64,000 nucleotides of DNA from contig NZ_AP022595.1 in NCBI RefSeq assembly GCF_010731875.1, positions 3,906,001-3,970,000 of the forward strand, read 5' to 3'. A program made the translations under genes and the position numbers. This DNA comes from Mycolicibacterium sarraceniae. Its GTDB lineage: Bacteria; Actinomycetota; Actinomycetes; Mycobacteriales; Mycobacteriaceae. Shown here one piece after another: positions 27,639 to 36,490 of this stretch; positions within the stretch are counted from its first letter, which is position 1, and each line of letters begins with the position of its first letter. The notes below the pieces were generated by a model that saw only the letters and a program-made list of their open reading frames with translations, made no database searches and had not been told where the DNA came from.

Positions 27639-28705
27639 GCGGTCACCTCGCTGACATCGACGACGCGACAGATCGGTCGCTTCGGCGTCTCTTCGGGCAA
27701 GAACCAGCGCAGCCAGATCAGGCCCTTGGTGCGCCCCGCCGTCGACACCCAGTTGGGGTGGCCGGGATCAGTGTCGCTCACCACGATTCGCCACGAGCCG
27801 TCGGGCTCATAGGTGATGTGCGCGCCGTTGATGGTCACCCGCTCGTAGCTGGAGTCGTAGGTGTGCAAGAAGGGATTCCACAGGCACAGGTTCCAGAACA
27901 CACACTCCGGCGAGGTGCCTTCGAGGATCAGTGCCTGCCCTGGTTCCAGTTCGTAGGCACCCATCGCGTAGGCGGCATCACCGGCCGCCCAACCGTAGGT
28001 CTGCTGGGGCACCGGATACGGCTCGGCGATCTCGTTGGGCGGCTCGACTCGGGTGGGGATGAACGAGTACTGCTCGGTTAACCATGTTCTGGCCGAACGC
28101 AACCGGCGGATCAGGTCGGCACGGTCGTCGTGCTTTCGGGCGGGCGGATCGACGGACTCGATCTTCCACTGCACCCGCCGGTCGGTCTCGGGGTTCTCCA
28201 GGTAATCGCGGGTCAGCGCGACAACGGCATCCGATTCGAGCTTCAGCCATGCGCCCGGCTGCGGATCGGGGCTGATGGTGAACTCGAAGTTGCCATCGTC
28301 GTCGAACTGCAGCGAGCGGTCGTTCATCGTTCCGACGATGCGATTGGAGTAGTGGCCGTCGTCCGGGCCGCCGTAGACGGTGATCGACAGGTAGACCGAG
28401 TCGCCGCGGTTCCCGGTTACCCGGTAGGTGCGGTTGGGGTCGATCGGGGCGAGTTGGTAGAAGGCATCGGTATTGTCACCGCCCCAGCGCTGGTACGGCC
28501 CGATGACGTCGACGAATCGGGGATTGGCCTTGTCACCCCACACGTAGGCGTCGACCGCCACGCGCAGCAAGGTAAAGGTCAGCCGATACCCGTCGAGGAC
28601 GTCGGCTTCCTCCAGCGGGGGATCAGCGGCCAGGAACTTGCGCTCGAACGAGCCGAGCTCGTCCAGCAATTCGTGAAAAGCTTCCGACAGTTCGTCACCT
28701 GCCAT
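27635..28705 (-). CDS. DUF1214 domain protein
   Basis: About 356 residues, soluble. Family marks are the segments SVYLSITVYGGPDDG, GAYELEPGQALILEG and a C-terminal region rich in tryptophan (NPFLHTYDSSYERV, GLIWLRWFLPE). Its biochemical role is not established; in mycobacteria such genes often sit with sulfotransferase genes, as here. ATG 28705 follows an AAGGA site; an ATG two codons earlier touches the ribosome site and is less likely. Couples with the TetR gene upstream (2-bp gap) and the sulfotransferase downstream (overlap). Confidence 0.8.
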   Translation of the reverse strand: MAGDELSEAFHELLDELGSFERKFLAADPPLEEADVLDGYRLTFTLLRVAVDAYVWGDKANPRFVDVIGPYQRWGGDNTDAFYQLAPIDPNRTYRVTGNRGDSVYLSITVYGGPDDGHYSNRIVGTMNDRSLQFDDDGNFEFTISPDPQPGAWLKLESDAVVALTRDYLENPETDRRVQWKIESVDPPARKHDDRADLIRRLRSARTWLTEQYSFIPTRVEPPNEIAEPYPVPQQTYGWAAGDAAYAMGAYELEPGQALILEGTSPECVFWNLCLWNPFLHTYDSSYERVTINGAHITYEPDGSWRIVVSDTDPGHPNWVSTAGRTKGLIWLRWFLPEETPKRPICRVVDVSEVTA

Positions 28706-28707
28706 CG

Positions 28708-29337
28708 TCATTCCTTCTCTCGTGCCTGCGCGCCCCGCATGACCAGGGAGCAGAGTTCGTCGACCAGTTGGTCGGTGCCGTCGCGCCCGTCGATCAGCGC
28801 GCCGTAGAGGGTGGTACCGACCAGCACGGTGAACAGCGCGTCGGTGTCGATATCGGCGCGCACCACTCCTTGGTCGGCACCGGCACGGACCAAGTCGGCT
28901 AGCTCGCCACGAATCCTGTCGTCGAGTAATTGCTGTGTGCGAATCTGCAAGTCGGAGTCGCGGCGGCGCTCGGCGAGGATGCCCAGGGTCGCCGCTTCGA
29001 CCACCGGCTCGCGCCAGAAGCCCACCGCACCGCGAATGAACTCGCGCAGATCGGTCTCGAAGTCGCCCGAGTGCGGCAACGCGGCGCCGCCGTCGCCGAC
29101 GGCACCGAATGCGGCATCGAAGACCACATGCGCCTTGGACGGCCAGCGCCGGTAAATGGTCGGACGGCTCACCCCGGCAACGCGAGCGATCGAGTCCATG
29201 GACACCTGGTCATAGCCGACATCAGTGAGAAGCTGACGCGTGGCCGCCATAATCGCTTCGTCGGTGCGCGGATCTCGGGGACGACCGCGCACCGGGTCTA
29301 GGCTCACCGACGGAATGCCGCGGTCAGGGGCTGTCAC
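28708..29337 (-). CDS. TetR-family transcriptional regulator
   Basis: About 209 residues. The N-terminal helix-turn-helix is AGVSRPTIYRRWPSKAHVV; the C-terminal ligand domain begins near FETDLREFIRGAVGF. It leads the operon with DUF1214 and sulfotransferase genes and probably represses it. GTG 29337 is used; GTG 29307 is possible. A much longer open frame upstream runs antisense through the thioredoxin gene and is not coding. The 114-bp gap to that divergent gene should hold operators. Confidence 0.85.
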   Translation of the reverse strand: MTAPDRGIPSVSLDPVRGRPRDPRTDEAIMAATRQLLTDVGYDQVSMDSIARVAGVSRPTIYRRWPSKAHVVFDAAFGAVGDGGAALPHSGDFETDLREFIRGAVGFWREPVVEAATLGILAERRRDSDLQIRTQQLLDDRIRGELADLVRAGADQGVVRADIDTDALFTVLVGTTLYGALIDGRDGTDQLVDELCSLVMRGAQAREKE

Positions 29338-29451
29338 GCCATTTATGTTCCATAATGTCACGTAATCTGTCAATGTGAGCGGTTGAACCGGCCAGCCTCG
29401 GGTAATCGAGACAACGAGAACAGTCCGCCCCGACGGCCAGGAGGCCACGCC

Positions 29452-29940
29452 ATGAAACTCTTGATCCGAACGCTGTCCGTGCTGCTGGCGACGCTGTGCA
29501 TCACCGTCGCGACGGCACCTGCGGCCATCGCCGAAGACCAGCTGGGATTCACCGGCACCACCCTGAGCGGAGCGCCGTTCAACGGCGCCAGCCTGCAGGG
29601 CAAACCGGCGGTGCTGTGGTTCTGGACCCCGTGGTGCCCGTTCTGCAACCAGGAAGCCCCGAACGTCAGCCAGGTCGCCGCAGCCAACCCCAAGGTCACT
29701 TTCGTCGGGGTCGCCGCGCGCTCCGACGTCGGGCAGATGGAGAGCTTCGTGTCGAAGTACAACCTGAACTTCACCAACCTTAACGATGCGGACGGATCGA
29801 TCTGGGCGCGGTTCAACGTGCCCTGGCAGCCTGCGTATGTGTTCTTCCGCCCCGACGGGACCTCGACGTTCATCAACAACCCGACCTCGGCGATGTCGGA
29901 ACAGGAGCTCAGCGACCGGGTGCACGCCCTGGTCTCCTGA
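29452..29940 (+). CDS. Secreted thioredoxin-fold protein (DsbE/DsbF-like)
   Basis: A 162-residue protein: signal peptide (cleavage near AIAEDQ), then a TlpA/ResA-type thioredoxin domain with active site WTPWCPFCNQEAP and cis-proline loop WQPAYVFF. It resembles the M. tuberculosis MPT53 (DsbE) and DsbF proteins, which oxidise or reduce disulfides in exported proteins. The next gene, 8 bp downstream, encodes a CcdA-like electron-transfer membrane protein, the usual partner. Confidence 0.88.
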   Translation: MKLLIRTLSVLLATLCITVATAPAAIAEDQLGFTGTTLSGAPFNGASLQGKPAVLWFWTPWCPFCNQEAPNVSQVAAANPKVTFVGVAARSDVGQMESFVSKYNLNFTNLNDADGSIWARFNVPWQPAYVFFRPDGTSTFINNPTSAMSEQELSDRVHALVS

Positions 29941-29947
29941 GGTATCC

Positions 29948-30805
29948 GTGGATGCAAACCTGACCGGGCTGGCACTGGCCGCGGGCATGGTCGCGGCCCT
30001 CAACCCGTGCGGGTTCGCCATGCTGCCGGCCTACCTCACGCTCGTCGTCCGCGGTGAGGGAGCCGACCCGAGCCGCACCGCGGCGGTGGGCCGGGCGCTG
30101 GCCGCCACCGCCGCGATGGCACTGGGCTTCCTCGCGGTGTTCGGCCTGTTCGGCCTGCTCACGGTCCCGGTCGCCAGCGCTGTGCAGCGCTATCTTCCGT
30201 ATGCGACCGTTGTCGTCGGCATCAGCCTTGTCGCCCTTGGCATTTGGCTATTGGCGGGGCGCGAACTGACCTGGACCCCGGTCGGATCGAAGTGGCGATG
30301 GGCGCCGACCGCGCGGCTCGGTTCGATGTTCGGCTACGGAGTGGGCTACGCCATCGCATCCCTGTCGTGCACCATCGGGCCGTTTCTCGCGGTCACCGGG
30401 AGCACCCTGCGCAGCGGTTCGGTCGCCGGTAGCGTGCTCGTGTACGCGGCCTACGCCGCCGGCCTGGCATTGGTGGTCGGCGTACTCGCGGTCGGCATCG
30501 CCTTGACCAATACCGCACTGGTCGATCGGCTGCGACGGCTGCTGCCCTATGTCAGCCGGATCAGCGGTCTGGTGCTGATCGCCGTCGGTCTCTACGTCAG
30601 CTACTACGGTCTTTACGAGATTCGCCTTTTCAGCACCGGCGGCAACCCCGCCGACCCGATCATCGCCGCGGCCGGCCGGCTGCAGGGGACAGTCGCCGGC
30701 TGGGTCTATCGCACCGGCGCGTGGCCCTGGGTCGTCGCGCTGGTGGTGCTGGTCGCGACCGCGGCGGTGCTGCGGCTGCGACGCGCCCGCCGGCATCGGT
30801 CCTGA
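29948..30805 (+). CDS. CcdA/DsbD-like membrane protein (cytochrome c biogenesis type)
   Basis: A 285-residue protein with about seven membrane helices. The N-terminal helix carries VAALNPCGFAMLPAYL and a later one SLSCTIGPFLAV; these two cysteines move electrons from cytoplasmic thioredoxin to an extracytoplasmic partner. The GTG start at 29948 directly follows the thioredoxin-fold gene. In M. tuberculosis MPT53 has the same kind of neighbour (Rv2877c). Confidence 0.87.
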   Translation: MDANLTGLALAAGMVAALNPCGFAMLPAYLTLVVRGEGADPSRTAAVGRALAATAAMALGFLAVFGLFGLLTVPVASAVQRYLPYATVVVGISLVALGIWLLAGRELTWTPVGSKWRWAPTARLGSMFGYGVGYAIASLSCTIGPFLAVTGSTLRSGSVAGSVLVYAAYAAGLALVVGVLAVGIALTNTALVDRLRRLLPYVSRISGLVLIAVGLYVSYYGLYEIRLFSTGGNPADPIIAAAGRLQGTVAGWVYRTGAWPWVVALVVLVATAAVLRLRRARRHRS

Positions 30806-30869
30806 AGCACAGCTGTCCCATAGCCGACGTCGGTAGAGTCCGCTACACCACGACAGGGGAGTGAAGCCG

Positions 30870-31184
30870 ATGAAACGACATCCGGTACGAGCCTGGGGGA
30901 TCGCCGGGGCGGCGGCGCTGACCCTGAGCGGAGTGCCCGCGGCAATCGTGACAATTCAGCCGAGCGGACAGGCCCACGCCGATGTCTGCGCAAGCGCCGG
31001 CCGGCGGATCTCCGTCAGTGGCTGCGCGGACTTGTCCGACGTGATGGCCCCCTATGTGCCGCCGCCGTCGTACTACGCGCCGCTGCCCGAGGACTATCCG
31101 CCGCCGCCTCCGCCACCCCCGCCGCCGGTCACCGGGTGCGTGGGATACAACGGCCGCTGGGTCAGCGCTGGCGGCTGCCGCTAG
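30870..31184 (+). CDS. Small secreted proline-rich protein
   Basis: A 104-residue protein with a long signal peptide (AAALTLSGVPAAIVTIQ, cleavage near AHAD), four cysteines in the mature part, and a run of ten prolines before CVGYNGRWVSAGGC. ATG 30870 follows an AGGGGAG site. It could span or sit in the cell wall. It ends just before a bidirectional terminator and faces katG. Confidence 0.7.
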   Translation: MKRHPVRAWGIAGAAALTLSGVPAAIVTIQPSGQAHADVCASAGRRISVSGCADLSDVMAPYVPPPSYYAPLPEDYPPPPPPPPPPVTGCVGYNGRWVSAGGCR

Positions 31185-31190
31185 AGCGAC

Positions 31191-31221
31191 GAAACCCCGC
31201 GGGCAGTGCCCGCGGGGTTTC
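31191..31221. terminator. Bidirectional Rho-independent-type terminator
   Basis: Perfect 13-bp stem GAAACCCCGCGGG with loop CAGTG, flanked by A- and T-rich ends, located between the converging secreted-protein gene and katG. It can terminate both transcripts. Confidence 0.85.
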
Positions 31222-31235
31222 GCTTACTGCTGAGT

Positions 31236-33431
31236 TCAGGCCACGTCGAACCGGTCGGCGTCCATCACCTTGACCCAGGCCGCGACGAAGTCCTTCACGA
31301 ACTTCTCTTTGGCGCCGTCCTCGGCGTAAACCTCGGCCAATGCCCGCAGCTGCGAGTTGGACCCGAAGAGCAGGTCCACGCGGCTGGCGGTGTACTTGTC
31401 GGCACCGCTGGTGCGGTCCGTGCCGACGTAGGTTCCGTCGTCGGCCGACGACGGCGCCCACTTGGTGCTCATATCGAGCAGGTTGACAAAGAAGTCGGTC
31501 GTCAATACGCCCGGCTTGTCGGTCAGCACACCAAGCTTGGTGCCACCGAAGTTGGCGCCAAGCACCCGCAGGCCGCCGACCAGCACCGTCATCTCCGGAG
31601 CCGACACATTCAGCAGATTGGCCTTGTCGATGATGTGGTACTCGGCTGGCAGGGACAGCCCCTTGCCCGCGTAGTTGCGGAACCCATCGGCCCTCGGCTC
31701 CAGGTAGGAGAACGAGTCGACGTCGGTCTGCTCCTGGGTGGCGTCACCGCGACCTGGGGTGAACGGCACCTCGATGTCGAAACCGGCTGCCTTGGCGGCC
31801 TTTTCGACACCAACGTTGCCGGCCAGCACCACCAGGTCGGCGAAGGACACGTCGACACCCGCCGAGGCCTGGATCTGCTCCAGCTTGCTGATCACCTGAG
31901 CCAGTTCGTCGGGCTCGTTAGCCTCCCAGCCGAGCTGTGGCTGCAGCCGGATCCGGCCACCGTTGGCGCCGCCTCGCATATCGCTGCTGCGGTAGCACGA
32001 GGCAGCCTTCCATGCCGTCGAAACCAGCTGCGGCACAGTCAAACCCGAGTCTGCGATCGCGGACTTGAGCGTGGCGACCTGATCGGCCGACAGGCTCTTG
32101 CCGGCGGGAATGATGTCCTGCCACAGCCAGGTCTGCTTGGGCACCAGCGGTCCGAGGTAACGAACCACCGGACCCAGATCGCGGTGCAGCAGCTTGAACC
32201 ACGCCTTGGCGTACTCCTCGGCGAGCTCCTCGGGATGATCCAGCCACCGGCGGGTGATCTCGCCGTAGACCGGATCCATCCGCATCGACAGATCAGTGGT
32301 CAGCATCGACGGGTGGGTCTTACCGCTGCCCTGCGCCATGGGCACCGAGTTGGCCCAGCCGCCATCCTTGGGCTTCCACTGGTTGGCACCCTGGGGGCTC
32401 CTGGTGAGCTCCCACTCGTTGCCGTAAAGGATTTCCAGGAATGAGTTGTCCCACTTGGTGGGGGTATGGGTCCAGGTCACCTCCAGACCGCTACTGACGG
32501 CCTCATTGCCGACGCCGGGGTTGCTCCAGCCCAGGCCCAGCTGCTCGAGCGGGGCCGCTTCGGGTTCCACGCCGTTCTCGATATCGGTGGCACCGTGGGT
32601 CTTGCCGAAGGTGTGGCCACCGACGATCAGGGCCGCGGTCTCGATATCGTTCATCGCCATCCGGCCGAACGTCTCGCGGATGTCGACAGCCGCTGCAACC
32701 GGATCCGGATTGCCTTCGGGGCCTTCGGGGTTGACGTAGATCAGACCCATGTGACTGGCGGCCAGCGGGTTCTCCAGCTTGGTCCTGTCACTGCCGGAGT
32801 AGCGGTCCTGCGAACCCAGCCACTCGTGCTCGGCGCCCCAGTAGATGTCCTCCTCGGGCTCCCAGAAGTCGGGGCGACCGAAAGCGAAACCGGCGGTCGT
32901 GAACCCCATGTGCTCTTGGGCCCGGTTTCCGGCGTAGACGATCAGGTCGGACCAGGAGATCTTGCTGCCGTACTTCTTCTTGAGCGGCCACAGCAGGCGG
33001 CGGGCCTTGTCCAGGCTGACGTTATCGGGCCAGCTGTTCAGCGGCGCGAAGCGTTGCATCCCTCGCCCGCCGCCTCCACGGCCGTCCTCCACCCGGTAGG
33101 TACCGGCGGCGTGCCAAGACATCCGGACGAAGAGCGGGCCGTAGTGTCCGAAGTCGGCGGGCCACCAGGCCTGCGAATCCGTCAGCAGGGCATCGAAATC
33201 GCGCTCGAAGGCCTCGAAGTCGAGCGTCTTGACGGCCTCGCGGTAGTCGTAGCCTTCGTCCGTCGGGTCGATGGCGGGCGGATTCTTCTGCAGGATCTTG
33301 AGATTCACCGCGTTGGGCCACCAGTCGCGGTTGCTGCCACCCTCGACGGGCGGCTTGATGCGCATCGGGCAGCCGCTTTCGGCGGGCTCGGTCTGAGCCG
33401 CTCCGATGGGGGGGCTGGTTTCCTCAGGCAC
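31236..33431 (-). CDS. katG: Catalase-peroxidase KatG
   Basis: A 731-residue haem enzyme that removes peroxide and, in M. tuberculosis, activates isoniazid. The distal haem pocket is [10 protein letters not shown] (R103, W106, H107) and the proximal ligand H273 lies in [11 protein letters not shown]106, Y232 ([12 protein letters not shown]) and M258 form the covalent Trp-Tyr-Met adduct typical of the family. The residue equivalent to M. tuberculosis S315 is serine ([10 protein letters not shown]), the unmutated state. GTG 33431 follows an AAAGGAA site, 36 bp after furA. The pair is one operon. Confidence 0.96.
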   Translation of the reverse strand: MPEETSPPIGAAQTEPAESGCPMRIKPPVEGGSNRDWWPNAVNLKILQKNPPAIDPTDEGYDYREAVKTLDFEAFERDFDALLTDSQAWWPADFGHYGPLFVRMSWHAAGTYRVEDGRGGGGRGMQRFAPLNSWPDNVSLDKARRLLWPLKKKYGSKISWSDLIVYAGNRAQEHMGFTTAGFAFGRPDFWEPEEDIYWGAEHEWLGSQDRYSGSDRTKLENPLAASHMGLIYVNPEGPEGNPDPVAAAVDIRETFGRMAMNDIETAALIVGGHTFGKTHGATDIENGVEPEAAPLEQLGLGWSNPGVGNEAVSSGLEVTWTHTPTKWDNSFLEILYGNEWELTRSPQGANQWKPKDGGWANSVPMAQGSGKTHPSMLTTDLSMRMDPVYGEITRRWLDHPEELAEEYAKAWFKLLHRDLGPVVRYLGPLVPKQTWLWQDIIPAGKSLSADQVATLKSAIADSGLTVPQLVSTAWKAASCYRSSDMRGGANGGRIRLQPQLGWEANEPDELAQVISKLEQIQASAGVDVSFADLVVLAGNVGVEKAAKAAGFDIEVPFTPGRGDATQEQTDVDSFSYLEPRADGFRNYAGKGLSLPAEYHIIDKANLLNVSAPEMTVLVGGLRVLGANFGGTKLGVLTDKPGVLTTDFFVNLLDMSTKWAPSSADDGTYVGTDRTSGADKYTASRVDLLFGSNSQLRALAEVYAEDGAKEKFVKDFVAAWVKVMDADRFDVA

Positions 33432-33467
33432 TGTATTTCCTTTCGGGGGTGGTGAATTGGGCTGCGA

Positions 33468-33911
33468 TCACGGTTGTGCTCGCGAAATCTGCCGGGTGCA
33501 GCAGTCGGGGCACAGGCCCCAATAGACGACCTCGGCTTCATCCAGGACGAATCCGTGGTGATCGGATGGCGTCAAGCAGGGTGCATCACCGACGGCACAG
33601 TCGACATCGCCGATGACGCCGCACGACCGGCAGACGACATGGTGGTGGTTGTCGCCGACGCGCGCTTCGTAGCGGGCGACCGAGCCGGACGGCTGGATGC
33701 GCCGCACCAACCCGGCGGCCGTCAGAGCGTGCAGAACGTCGTAGACCGCCTGGCGCGATACCTCGGGCAGGCCGGTGCGAACAGCTCCGAAGATGGTCTC
33801 GGTGTCGGCGTGCGGATGGGAATGCACGGCCTCGAGCACCGCAACGCGGGGGCGGGTGACCCGCAGCTGCGCTGTCCGCAGCTGGTCGGCAATATCCGAC
33901 GTTGACGTCAC
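33468..33911 (-). CDS. furA: Ferric-uptake-family regulator FurA
   Basis: About 147 residues. Winged helix (LRVTRPRVAVLEAV; VSRQAVYDVLHALTAAG), metal-site histidines in GDNHHHVVCRSCG, and the C-terminal CPDC pair. It matches M. tuberculosis FurA closely through most of its length and should repress its own operon with katG, with release on oxidation. The start is GTG 33911, as in the orthologue's N-terminus. The 16 upstream codons that are open belong to the promoter. Confidence 0.94.
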   Translation of the reverse strand: MTSTSDIADQLRTAQLRVTRPRVAVLEAVHSHPHADTETIFGAVRTGLPEVSRQAVYDVLHALTAAGLVRRIQPSGSVARYEARVGDNHHHVVCRSCGVIGDVDCAVGDAPCLTPSDHHGFVLDEAEVVYWGLCPDCCTRQISRAQP

Positions 33912-33965
33912 GATGCGATCGTCGTCCCTTTTCTGGAATCGGTCAAGAGTTGATCTCAATCGGTT
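33912..33965 (-). promoter_or_regulatory. furA-katG promoter and likely FurA operator
   Basis: On the minus strand, CTCTTGACCGATTCCAGAAA closely resembles the M. tuberculosis furA promoter core, with TTGACC as the -35 element (33941-33946). A weak GACGAT lies 17 nt downstream as possible -10, and the furA GTG follows within a few bases. The transcript would have little or no leader, as reported for mycobacterial furA. The AT-rich block around the -35 is where FurA binds in M. tuberculosis. Confidence 0.65.
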
Positions 33966-33978
33966 TCATACACCATGG

Positions 33979-34212
33979 TCACGGGCGCGGCGCGACCTGG
34001 CTGCCCGGGCTGGCAGTGGGGTTCAGCGGCGCAATCGGGGACGGGCTGAAGTTGTTCGGGCCAGGCAGGGTGGCCTTGCTCGTCGGCGATACCGAGGGAT
34101 TCGACGGGGCAGCCGGTTGGTTGCCGCCTGCCCCGCAGGCCGCAACCAGGATGATGCCTACGGCCACCGATACCACCGCACAGGCCACTCGGGTTCGACT
34201 CCGACGCTTCAT
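33979..34212 (-). CDS. Small lipoprotein
   Basis: A 77-residue protein with a signal peptide and lipobox (GIILVAAC), then a short Pro/Ser/Thr/Asn-rich tail. ATG 34212 follows a GAGGGG site 5-6 nt upstream. It lies directly upstream of furA on the same strand, but the furA promoter sits between. No function can be assigned. Confidence 0.65.
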   Translation of the reverse strand: MKRRSRTRVACAVVSVAVGIILVAACGAGGNQPAAPSNPSVSPTSKATLPGPNNFSPSPIAPLNPTASPGSQVAPRP

Positions 34213-34423
34213 CGCTGACCCCTCGACCATGGAGGCACCCTAACGGGCGCTACCACCTGGAAAGTTACCCTCTCACGGGCTTGCGCAACGCGCTTTGCGC
34301 AACGTGCCCTCGGCGCGACGCGAGGCCCCGACCGGGCTTTCTGTATGGTGATCGGCGGATCGCGTCCGGCGGCCATCCGGGGTCTTACCCCGTGGACCCA
34401 GTCGTCTCGTCAGGAGCAGTTTC

Positions 34424-35323
34424 GTGCCCCTCAACACCGTCGCGCTCGAACTCGTCCCGCCCAACACCGATCGCAGCGCGGACGAAGTTCTGGAGGAGGC
34501 GCGCAAGGTCGTGCAGTTCTCCGGCGAGACCGGCCTCGCCGGCCGGATCGGCCACGTGATGATCCCAGGCATGATCGAAGAGGACGACGACCGTCCCGTC
34601 GAGATGAAACCCAAACTCGACGTGCTCGACTACTGGTCGCGTATTTCCCCGGAACTGCCTGGCGTCCGCGGCCTGTGCACCCAGGTGACCGCGTTCATGA
34701 ACGAACAGACGCTGGGCGATCGGCTGACCGAACTGCTCGATGCGGGCATGGAAGGCATCGTCTTCGTCGGTGTCCCGCGCACCATGAACGACGGTGAGGG
34801 TGCCGGCGTCGCGCCGACTGATGCGCTGACGATTTACCGCGATCTGGTGCCCAACCGCGGGGCGATCCTGATCCCGACCAGGGACGGCGAAGCCGGCCGG
34901 TTCGGCTTCAAGTGCGGCCAGGGCGCCACCTACGGCATGACCCAGCTGCTCTACTCCGATGCCATCGTCGGCTTCCTGACCGATTTCGCCGCCACCACGG
35001 ACTTCCGCCCGGAGATCCTGCTGTCGTTCGGCTTCGTCCCGAAGGTCGAGGGCCGGGTCGGGCTGATCAACTGGCTGATCCAGGATCCTGGCAATGCCGC
35101 CGTCGGCCCCGAGCAGGATTTCGTGCGCACACTCGCCGACAGCGGCCCTGCCGTCAAGCGACGGCTGTTGGTCGACCTGTACAAGCGGGTGATCGACGGC
35201 GTCGCCGAGCTCGGTTTCCCCTTGAGCATCCACTTCGAGGCCACCTACGGCATGTCCCGGCCAGCCTTCGAGACCTTCGCCGAGATGCTGGCCTACTGGT
35301 CGCCGGCGGGATCCCTGTCCTAG
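34424..35323 (+). CDS. Mycobacterial-type methylenetetrahydrofolate reductase
   Basis: A 299-residue TIM-barrel-like protein. The N-terminus NTVALELVPPN, HVMIPGMIEEDDDRPVEMK and FVGVPRTMNDGEG match the mycobacterial-type MTHFR family (M. tuberculosis Rv2172c is the reference), which differs strongly from canonical MetF. It would reduce methylene-THF to methyl-THF for methionine synthesis; the cofactor cannot be told from sequence. GTG 34424 has an AGGAG site. The next gene begins 5 bp later. Confidence 0.75.
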   Translation: MPLNTVALELVPPNTDRSADEVLEEARKVVQFSGETGLAGRIGHVMIPGMIEEDDDRPVEMKPKLDVLDYWSRISPELPGVRGLCTQVTAFMNEQTLGDRLTELLDAGMEGIVFVGVPRTMNDGEGAGVAPTDALTIYRDLVPNRGAILIPTRDGEAGRFGFKCGQGATYGMTQLLYSDAIVGFLTDFAATTDFRPEILLSFGFVPKVEGRVGLINWLIQDPGNAAVGPEQDFVRTLADSGPAVKRRLLVDLYKRVIDGVAELGFPLSIHFEATYGMSRPAFETFAEMLAYWSPAGSLS

Positions 35324-35327
35324 TCCG

Positions 35328-36293
35328 GTGCAAGCACTGATCGATTTCGACGGGGCACCGGTTTTCGCCATCCCGGCTCGCGACTCCTACCGCGGCTTCA
35401 CCGCCGCCGAGGGGATGCTGATCGAGGGACCACAGGGGTGGGGTGAATTCTGCCCACCCCGCGGCAGCGATGACCTGACGGCGGCACGCTGGCTGACGTC
35501 GGCCATCGAGGGCGGCACGGTCGGCTGGCCAGATGCGGTCCGCGGCCGGGTCGCGGTGGCGGTGCCGGTGCCCGCGGTGAATCCGCAGGATGCTGGTGCC
35601 ATCGTTGCGGGCAGCGGGTGCCGCGCGGCGGATGTGCGAGTCACCGGACAGCCCGAAGACGCCTCCCGACTCGAGGCGGTGCGCACAGCGCTGGGACCGG
35701 ATGGATCGATCCGCTGCGTGGTCGAACACGCCTGGGATGTCGACACCGCTGCCCAGCTGATTCCGGTGCTCGACCGGGCTGCCGGTGGCCTGGAATTCGT
35801 GCAACAGCCGTGCGCGACGGCGGCGGAATTGGCTGCGGTACACCGCCGCGTTGAGGTGCGGCTGGCAGTCGACGCGTCGACTCTCAGCGCTGGCGGACCG
35901 GCGTTGTCGGAGGTCGCCGACCTCGCGATCCTGACCGTCGGCGCGCTCGGCGGTGTGCGCCGGGCGCTGCGGTTCGCCGAACGCAGCGATCTGCCGTGCG
36001 TGGTCTCGGCGGCGTCCGGGTCGTCGGAAACCAGCATCGGGCTGGCCGGGGGACTGGCGCTGGCCGGTGCGCTGCCCGAGGTGCCGTTCGCCTGCGGGCT
36101 GGGCACCGCCACAGCGTTGGCCGGCGACATCGTCTCGGACGGCCGCGCGCTGATTCCGGTCGAGGGTTACCTGCCGGTGGCCCCGATGGCACCAGCACCC
36201 GATACCGCACGTATCGCGGAATTCTCGCTCGACAACGCCGAGCGAATCACGTGGTGGCGCGGACGTCTGCGCGCCGCCCGAGAACTTCTCTAG
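35328..36293 (+). CDS. MenC-like enolase-superfamily protein lacking catalytic residues
   Basis: A 321-residue homologue of o-succinylbenzoate synthase (for example VEFVQQPCATAAELA-type and ILTVGALGGV segments). The functional residues are changed. The K-x-K base reads D102-V-R104, the first metal aspartate is V131 (IRCVVEHAW), the metal glutamate is Q159 (FVQQPC), and the second lysine is T203. Only D182 of the metal ligands remains. It cannot be an ordinary OSBS and may be a binding or regulatory paralogue. GTG 35328 sits 5 bp after the MTHFR-like gene, so the pair is co-transcribed. Confidence 0.75.
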   Translation: MQALIDFDGAPVFAIPARDSYRGFTAAEGMLIEGPQGWGEFCPPRGSDDLTAARWLTSAIEGGTVGWPDAVRGRVAVAVPVPAVNPQDAGAIVAGSGCRAADVRVTGQPEDASRLEAVRTALGPDGSIRCVVEHAWDVDTAAQLIPVLDRAAGGLEFVQQPCATAAELAAVHRRVEVRLAVDASTLSAGGPALSEVADLAILTVGALGGVRRALRFAERSDLPCVVSAASGSSETSIGLAGGLALAGALPEVPFACGLGTATALAGDIVSDGRALIPVEGYLPVAPMAPAPDTARIAEFSLDNAERITWWRGRLRAARELL

Positions 36294-36302
36294 ACCGAGC
36301 GC

Positions 36303-36488
36303 CTAACGCCGCGGGCGCCAGGCCCAGACGGCCAGACCGACACCGATCAGTGCGGTGATCGGTCCGATGACCGACCAGGTCGTAGTGTTGCTCATCGGGC
36401 TGCCCTGAACCACACCGAACCCCTGCAACGCCCACAACGATCCAAAGAGCGCGACCAGCACACCCACTACACCGATGGCATGACGCAT
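36303..36488 (-). CDS. Small two-helix membrane protein
   Basis: A 61-residue protein, two membrane helices (GVVGVLVALFGSLWALQGF and VIGPITALIGVGLAVWAW) ending RPRR. ATG 36488 is 2 bp after the MOSC gene stop and has an AAGGAG site, so it is the last gene of that operon. Converges with the MenC-like gene. No family recognised. Confidence 0.7.
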   Translation of the reverse strand: MRHAIGVVGVLVALFGSLWALQGFGVVQGSPMSNTTTWSVIGPITALIGVGLAVWAWRPRR

Positions 36489-36490
36489 CC

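Noticed and set aside
31236..33431. KatG change at the isoniazid-resistance position equivalent to S315
   Set aside because: The residue is serine, the usual state; no resistance allele is visible.
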